In this document: one piece after another, positions 59,479 to 64,000 of the stretch
How the letters are laid out: every line of letters starts with the position of its first letter
How positions within the stretch are numbered: the first letter of the stretch is position 1
From: Anaerohabitans sp964387285
GTDB taxonomy: Bacteria; Zhuqueibacterota; Zhuqueibacteria; Residuimicrobiales; Residuimicrobiaceae
Direction: 5' to 3'
Assembly (NCBI GenBank): GCA_964387285.1
Contig: CAYLWO010000013.1
Location: 1 to 64,000 of the forward strand
Length of the DNA stretch: 64,000 bases
Notes under the pieces: generated by a model
What the model saw: only the letters and a program-made list of their open reading frames with translations
What the model was told of the DNA's origin: nothing
The model's database searches: none
Translations under genes and position numbers: made by a program

Positions 59479-60363
59479 TCATTTTTTCCCGCGATAGATG
59501 GCCTTGCGTGCAATCAAGAGCGAGCATGGCAGTTCCTGCAATGTCTGTTCCAAATCATCGGGAAACAACCGGTTCCAAAGACCGCTCTGTTTTTTGGGCG
59601 CGTTGATGACAAACAGATCTGCGCTGATGTCGCGGGTAAACGCCAGAGAAGGAAACTGATCTTTGTCCAGCACACTTTGCGCATGATAGGCGACCTCCCA
59701 GGTAACCTGTTTTGCCAGATATTTCTCCAGTTTAAGATCCTGCTGGGTATATATTTTTTTATAATCCTCAGGGGTGATCTCTTTTTTCTTTTTCAGATAG
59801 CTGTCCGGAATGCGAAAGGCATGTGTATAGTATAAATCGCGTGCACCGGTCATGGCGGCCAATCGGGCAGACAGATCCACTCCCACATCAGCCGTTTTGT
59901 GATATTCGACCGCATGATGAATTTTTCGCATGCCTCTGGGCTCATCAGTTGGATTGGCATACAAAAGTACAGAACACGGCGCCAGCCTGGCCAGGTTGCG
60001 ACCCACGGATCCGATGTGAAATTTAAAAATGCTTTCCCGCGGCATGGCCCCGGCAATGATGAGTTCGGCATGATGTTCTCGCGCCGCTTCCAGCAGCACC
60101 ACCTCGGGATCCCCGTTGCGTAATTCCAGTTTGATGTCAGAAATATTTGAAAAATAGGATTCGGCGATGGTTTTTTCCAGTTTGGCGGAATTTTCCTTCG
60201 ATGCCTCACCGACATGCACAATGATCGGCGTCATTTTCAGCATGGCCAGTAATCGCTGAGATTCGTTCAACACTGCCATAGCACGGGGCGAAAAAGCTGC
60301 AGCGACTATAGCACAACGACCATTCTGTTCCATAGAGTTTATTTTCTGTTGCATGCGCTTCAT
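59479..60363 (-). CDS. Tandem-domain universal stress protein
   Basis: 294 residues from the ATG at 60363; a longer frame to 60432 has no ribosome site. The first ~150 residues form a UspA domain: CAIVAAAFSPRAMAVLNESQ, MTPIIVHVGE, AELIIAGAMPRES and the nucleotide-binding GSVGRNLARLAPCSVLLYAN. The second half (HHAVEYHKTADVGVDLSARL ... ADLFVINAPKKQSGLWNRLF ... ELPCSLLIARK) is a degenerate copy lacking the glycine loop. This two-domain form is common in stress-responsive Usp proteins that bind ATP or AMP. It is convergent with the GHL10 gene and stands alone. Confidence 0.85.
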   Translation of the reverse strand: MKRMQQKINSMEQNGRCAIVAAAFSPRAMAVLNESQRLLAMLKMTPIIVHVGEASKENSAKLEKTIAESYFSNISDIKLELRNGDPEVVLLEAAREHHAELIIAGAMPRESIFKFHIGSVGRNLARLAPCSVLLYANPTDEPRGMRKIHHAVEYHKTADVGVDLSARLAAMTGARDLYYTHAFRIPDSYLKKKKEITPEDYKKIYTQQDLKLEKYLAKQVTWEVAYHAQSVLDKDQFPSLAFTRDISADLFVINAPKKQSGLWNRLFPDDLEQTLQELPCSLLIARKAIYRGKK

Positions 60364-60537
60364 CAATACACTTCTTTCTGCTTCGAATGACCTGACCCAG
60401 ACCAGGGAACATAACCGCTGCGAGGCCGGCATTTCCGCTTGTAGTCATACCCGGTACTGATATTTTAGGAAAAATATCGCGAAATGCCAAGATTTTTTAT
60501 CGCTTGCATCTGGAACTGATTTTATTAAATTTCAAGT

Positions 60538-62715
60538 ATGACCGGAACGCAAATCATAAAAGCGCAGTCCCTGTTGCTGGGATTCAGCGCTACCTTGTGG
60601 CAAATACTGTTGCTGCGCGCTTTCATGACCATATTTTACGGCAACGAACTGATTATCGGATTTTTGTTGTGTGGCTGGCTGCTGTTTGTTGCCTTTGGTT
60701 GCTGGATTCACGATCGTCGTCCGTCGCTGAAAATTTCCTATGTGCACCTCATGACCGCTTTTGTTGCAGCTATCTTTTTAATTTTTACCAGCAGTAAATT
60801 CAGCCGTCTGCTGCTGCAAACGCCTATGGGAGAATTCATCTCGCTGCCGCATATGGCGATGTTTGCCGCTCCTTGTTTGGCGTTCGGTTGCATTATCCTG
60901 GGTTATGGCTACGGCTGTTTGGTCGCATGCCTGGCAAGGCAAAGCATCAATAATCCGGCTGTCAAAGTGTATATTTATGAGTCCTGCGGCGCCACCATCG
61001 CCGGGTTGCTCTTTACCTTTGTCCTGGCGTCGCGAGTCAGTGACTTTATTATCGTAATGATGCTCGCCATACTGATCTTTTGCTGCATTGCCGTCTTGCA
61101 AAAACAACGTTGGCCGCTCGTATTGGCTATCATGGCCATGGTAGTAACGGTCGTATATGGTAAAAAAATCGATTTTTCTCTATCCGCTTTTTACTGGAGA
61201 TCGGTGGCGCCCGGTTTGGAATTAAAAAATGCGTGGACCTCTCGATATGGCGAATGGGCTATTTTAGATTGGCACGGTGAAAAAAATCTGTATTGTAACG
61301 GTCTAAAACAAACCGTGCTGCCGGATCCGATTGAAAATCAGACACTGGCTGCTCTTCTGCTCACGCAAAATCCCGGCGCACATCGATTGCTGCTGATCGG
61401 CGGCGGCTGGGGCGGATTGGCACAGGAGCTGACGAAACAGGATAATCTGGATTTGACCTATGTCGAAATGGATGAAAAAACCTATTATGCTGTAATACAG
61501 CACCGGAGTCTTGTTAATGACGGCCGGCTTTGCTTTCAAGACGGCCGGCGTTTTCTGCAGCAGAATGAAAAAAACTTTGACCTGATCGTTGTCAATGTCG
61601 GCAGGCCAACAACGGCATTGATCAACCGCTATTACACGAGAGAATTTTTTCAACTGGCAGCCAAACGATTGACGCCCAAGGGCGTTTTGGCATTGACCTC
61701 TGTTCCCAGCGGCGAGAATATACTCGGCGCCGGTCTAAAACAGCTGAATAGCGCCGTCTGGTGGGGATTGCGCAGTGTTTTTAATGCGACGCTGCCCATT
61801 CCCGGTGATCAGGCTCATTACTTTGCATGCAAAGCCTCGTCCCAGCTGTGCAGCAATCCGGATTCTCTGGCCAGGCGGTATGAAGAATTGCATCGGCAGG
61901 ATGCCCACTTTCATCCAGCCCTGTTCGAGCATTTGCTGCAATCAGAGCGACGCACTAATTTTGTGCAATTGCTGGAAGTTCAGGTCAATCATAATACGGA
62001 TATGCATCCTGTAAGTTATTATACCGATCTACTCATATGGCTCAAGCAGGCATCCGGTCTTGAAATGGGTTTTACATGGCCGTGGGAATGGATGTGGCCG
62101 GCTTTAATACTACTCTGCCTGCTGGTCCGGTGCGCCTGTCGTTTGCACGCAAAGAATTCAAGCCCCATCCTGTTGATCATGTTTCTGGGAGGATCTCTAT
62201 CGTTGTCGATCAACATTATTTTTCTGCTGATGTTGCAGAGCATATACGGCTATGTTTATGAAGGCATGGGTGCGGCCATGGCGCTCTATATGGCGGGCAT
62301 GGCATTCTCCGCCTGGTGTTTTGATCGCAGCAAACCTAATCCGCGTTTTTGGTTGCCGTTGGTACTATTCATAACCATGTTTTTTCTTGTCACACTTTTA
62401 TTGATTTTCCACTTTCAGGCGCAACATATAAGCCTGGTTCTCTTTCTCGTATTGATCGGCTTTGCCGGCATGCTGACCGGCGCACCGTTCCCCCTGGCAA
62501 CGCAACTGGATTTATGTTCCAAAAGCGTAAAACACAGGACTCGCATCTACGCTGCTGATCTTTTAGGTGCGGCCGTCGGTTCGCTCTGGGTGAATACTTT
62601 TTCAATTCCCTTATTCGGTTTTTCCTCTACCATGCTCTGGTTAACCGCTCTGAGCGCATGGGCAGGATTGATGTCCATAGAAGTCCGAACAAAGGCCGCA
62701 CACGGTCATGGTTGA
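60538..62715 (+). CDS. Membrane protein with spermidine-synthase-like domain lacking canonical active site
   Basis: 725 residues: about six N-terminal helices (~5-210), a soluble Rossmann methyltransferase-like domain (~225-430) and about seven C-terminal helices (~500-715). The middle has LLLIGGGWGGLAQELTK and YVEMDEKTYYAVIQ, the glycine loop and acidic residue that bind the sulfonium cofactor in spermidine synthases. In SpeE the next strand ends with an essential Asp (LIIxDxxDP), but here it reads FDLIVVNVGRPTTA, and the upstream YHE motif is also missing. It belongs to the widespread fused transporter/spermidine-synthase-like group, most of unknown role. The pcm gene follows 42 bases after it. 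Not a typical polyamine enzyme. Confidence 0.72.
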   Translation: MTGTQIIKAQSLLLGFSATLWQILLLRAFMTIFYGNELIIGFLLCGWLLFVAFGCWIHDRRPSLKISYVHLMTAFVAAIFLIFTSSKFSRLLLQTPMGEFISLPHMAMFAAPCLAFGCIILGYGYGCLVACLARQSINNPAVKVYIYESCGATIAGLLFTFVLASRVSDFIIVMMLAILIFCCIAVLQKQRWPLVLAIMAMVVTVVYGKKIDFSLSAFYWRSVAPGLELKNAWTSRYGEWAILDWHGEKNLYCNGLKQTVLPDPIENQTLAALLLTQNPGAHRLLLIGGGWGGLAQELTKQDNLDLTYVEMDEKTYYAVIQHRSLVNDGRLCFQDGRRFLQQNEKNFDLIVVNVGRPTTALINRYYTREFFQLAAKRLTPKGVLALTSVPSGENILGAGLKQLNSAVWWGLRSVFNATLPIPGDQAHYFACKASSQLCSNPDSLARRYEELHRQDAHFHPALFEHLLQSERRTNFVQLLEVQVNHNTDMHPVSYYTDLLIWLKQASGLEMGFTWPWEWMWPALILLCLLVRCACRLHAKNSSPILLIMFLGGSLSLSINIIFLLMLQSIYGYVYEGMGAAMALYMAGMAFSAWCFDRSKPNPRFWLPLVLFITMFFLVTLLLIFHFQAQHISLVLFLVLIGFAGMLTGAPFPLATQLDLCSKSVKHRTRIYAADLLGAAVGSLWVNTFSIPLFGFSSTMLWLTALSAWAGLMSIEVRTKAAHGHG

Positions 62716-62757
62716 TCCAGTTGAATGGATTTCAGGCGGCTGCAGGAGAACAGCATT

Positions 62758-63447
62758 ATGAATTCAGAAAAATCGCTCACCTCTCCCAGGGCAGAAGAGA
62801 GTTGGCAAACCATGCGCGAGCACATGGTGGCGACGCAGATTGCCAATCGCGGGATTGCTGATACGCGCGTCTTGCAGGCGCTGCTACGGGTGCCGCGTCA
62901 TCTCTTTGTGCCGGAAGAAGACCGGCCCTATAGCTATCGGGACTACCCGTTATCCATTGGCTATGAACAAACCATCTCCCAGCCTTATATTGTAGCCTAT
63001 ATGACGGAAAAAATCCAGCCGGCGCCGCAAGATAAAGTTCTGGAGATCGGCACCGGATCCGGCTATCAAACAGCGGTTTTAGCGGAATTGGTGGACACTG
63101 TCTATTCTATCGAGATCATACCGGCCTTATCTGAGCAGGCAGGACGCAGGCTGGAATCCTTAGGCTATCGTAATATTCACCTTTTCACCGGCAATGGTTA
63201 TGAAGGTCGACCACAAGAGAGTCCGTTCAACGCCATCATCCTTACGGCAGCGCCGCCGGCTCTACCCCTGACCCTGGTGCAGCAACTCGCGCCAGGCGGC
63301 AGGATGATTTTGCCCATAGGCCGTTATCAGCAGGAATTGGCGCTCGTGACCCATTCTACCACAGGGAAATGGACAACCAAAAACTTGTTGCCGGTACGTT
63401 TCGTACCAATGACCGGTCAAACGACGAAATTTACGGATTTAAGATAA
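62758..63447 (+). CDS. pcm: Protein-L-isoaspartate O-methyltransferase
   Basis: 229 residues from the ATG at 62758, with AGGAGA nine bases upstream; the frame extends to 62725 but without a ribosome site. It methylates isoaspartyl residues in damaged proteins, using SAM. Motifs are MVATQIANRGIADTRVLQALLRVPRHLFVPE, YEQTISQPYIVAYMTE, VLEIGTGSGYQTAVLAEL (SAM loop), YSIEIIP, NAIILTAAPPALPLTLVQQLAPGGRMILPIG and the typical ending VRFVPMTG. It may be co-transcribed with the membrane protein upstream. Confidence 0.96.
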   Translation: MNSEKSLTSPRAEESWQTMREHMVATQIANRGIADTRVLQALLRVPRHLFVPEEDRPYSYRDYPLSIGYEQTISQPYIVAYMTEKIQPAPQDKVLEIGTGSGYQTAVLAELVDTVYSIEIIPALSEQAGRRLESLGYRNIHLFTGNGYEGRPQESPFNAIILTAAPPALPLTLVQQLAPGGRMILPIGRYQQELALVTHSTTGKWTTKNLLPVRFVPMTGQTTKFTDLR

Positions 63448-63569
63448 AAATTTGAGCTCGCGTTTGTAACATCTTGCGTTAATACTCGTATTTCTGAATA
63501 GATACAAGAGGCTGCGGCGCCTGCTGCAAAAGCCGCAAACGAAATACGCAGGAAAGCGAGGGTACGATT

Positions 63570-64000
63570 ATGAACAACACCTCAACGGTCCGAAAGCTAT
63601 ACCGCTCACGCCGACAAAAGGTTATTGGCGGCGTATGCGGTGGATTTGCTGAATACACCGGCATGGACGCCTCCCTGATGCGCGTGCTTTGGGTGCTGGC
63701 TGCATTATTTAACGGCGCCGGCATTGTCGCTTATCTGGTTTGTTTGATTTTTCTGCGAGAAAATCCGGATGTTTCTGTAGAAACGAAATCGCCGACGCCT
63801 CCTCGCACAGAGATGACGATCGGTCTGGTCTTGATACTTGTCGGCGCCGCATTTTTGCTGTACAATGTGACTGGATTTGAATGGTGGCTGCCCTGGCGTT
63901 GGCATGATCTCGTACATGTGCACATTCGCGAGATTTGGCCGATTTTACTGATTGTCCTGGGCGCCTGGATTTTACTGCGTTCTCGGTCTGATGACATACA
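63570..64000 (+). CDS. PspC-domain membrane protein (3' partial)
   Basis: Open frame from the ATG at 63570 (GAGGG upstream) to the window edge, at least 143 residues; the end is missing. It starts with KLYRSRRQKVIGGVCGGFAEYTGMDASLMRVLWVLAALF and continues GAGIVAYLVCLIFLREN: the PspC domain, a helical hairpin in the membrane known from phage-shock and envelope-stress proteins. A second pair of helices (IGLVLILVGAAFLLYNV, IWPILLIVLGAWILL) follows, resembling the LiaF-TM/DUF5668 type of region. Role: probably envelope stress sensing. Confidence 0.85.
   Translation, partial: MNNTSTVRKLYRSRRQKVIGGVCGGFAEYTGMDASLMRVLWVLAALFNGAGIVAYLVCLIFLRENPDVSVETKSPTPPRTEMTIGLVLILVGAAFLLYNVTGFEWWLPWRWHDLVHVHIREIWPILLIVLGAWILLRSRSDDI

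Overview
The window looks like a chromosomal stretch of an uncultured or little-studied member of the FCB superphylum, in the neighbourhood of Calditrichota, KSB1 or Marinimicrobia. This is inferred. Three secreted proteins end in NPFNP/YPNPY-type sorting domains, a PorV/PorQ-like outer-membrane protein is present, there is an LptE-type lipoprotein next to a sigma-54 activator, and several exported glycoside hydrolases occur. Nothing points to phage, plasmid, insertion sequence or CRISPR. Most genes lie on the minus strand in tight operons with 1-30 base spacings or ATGA overlaps.

Layout. 1-354: 3' end of a sorting-domain protein. 490-7291 (minus): six-gene operon of a DUF2271-like lipoprotein, Tat-type aldo/keto reductase, membrane Fe-S protein, exported PHP phosphoesterase, GDPD and GH78 rhamnosidase-like enzyme. 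7516-10026: GH38 alpha-mannosidase. 10292-11248: lone MinD/ParA-like ATPase, then tRNA-Glu and tRNA-His. 12739-19531 (minus): a complete trpEGDCFBA operon with promoter, a 25-residue Trp-rich leader peptide (trpL) and two tandem terminator hairpins, the clearest regulatory structure in the window. 19954-22404: exported GH95-like hydrolase. 22786-23430: repeat lipoprotein. 23780-24820: asnA. 24980-27689 (minus): tRNA-Thr, PorV-like protein, panB, panC.

27758-48152 (minus) is a near-gapless ten-gene run: subtilase, coaE, comEC, eda, a membrane pseudokinase with a PEGA domain, a 2811-residue secreted protein, a second PEGA protein, rnhB, yraN and a small membrane protein. 48212-56864 (minus) holds uvrB, purD, an epimerase, a sigma-54 activator, lptE, a TPR protein and a GT2 glycosyltransferase. 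57062-64000 has a GHL10-type glycosidase, a tandem UspA protein, a membrane spermidine-synthase-like protein lacking the expected catalytic Asp, pcm, and a PspC protein running off the end.

Together the genes suggest a heterotroph that digests glycans outside the cytoplasm, displays very large modular proteins through a type IX-like route, and makes its own tryptophan, pantothenate/CoA and asparagine. Intergenic spaces are littered with short palindromic repeats, including a roughly 70-base family present four times. The best candidate for an undescribed system is the pseudokinase/PEGA/giant-protein module at 29.1-40.2 kb. The best-supported regulatory find is the trp attenuator.
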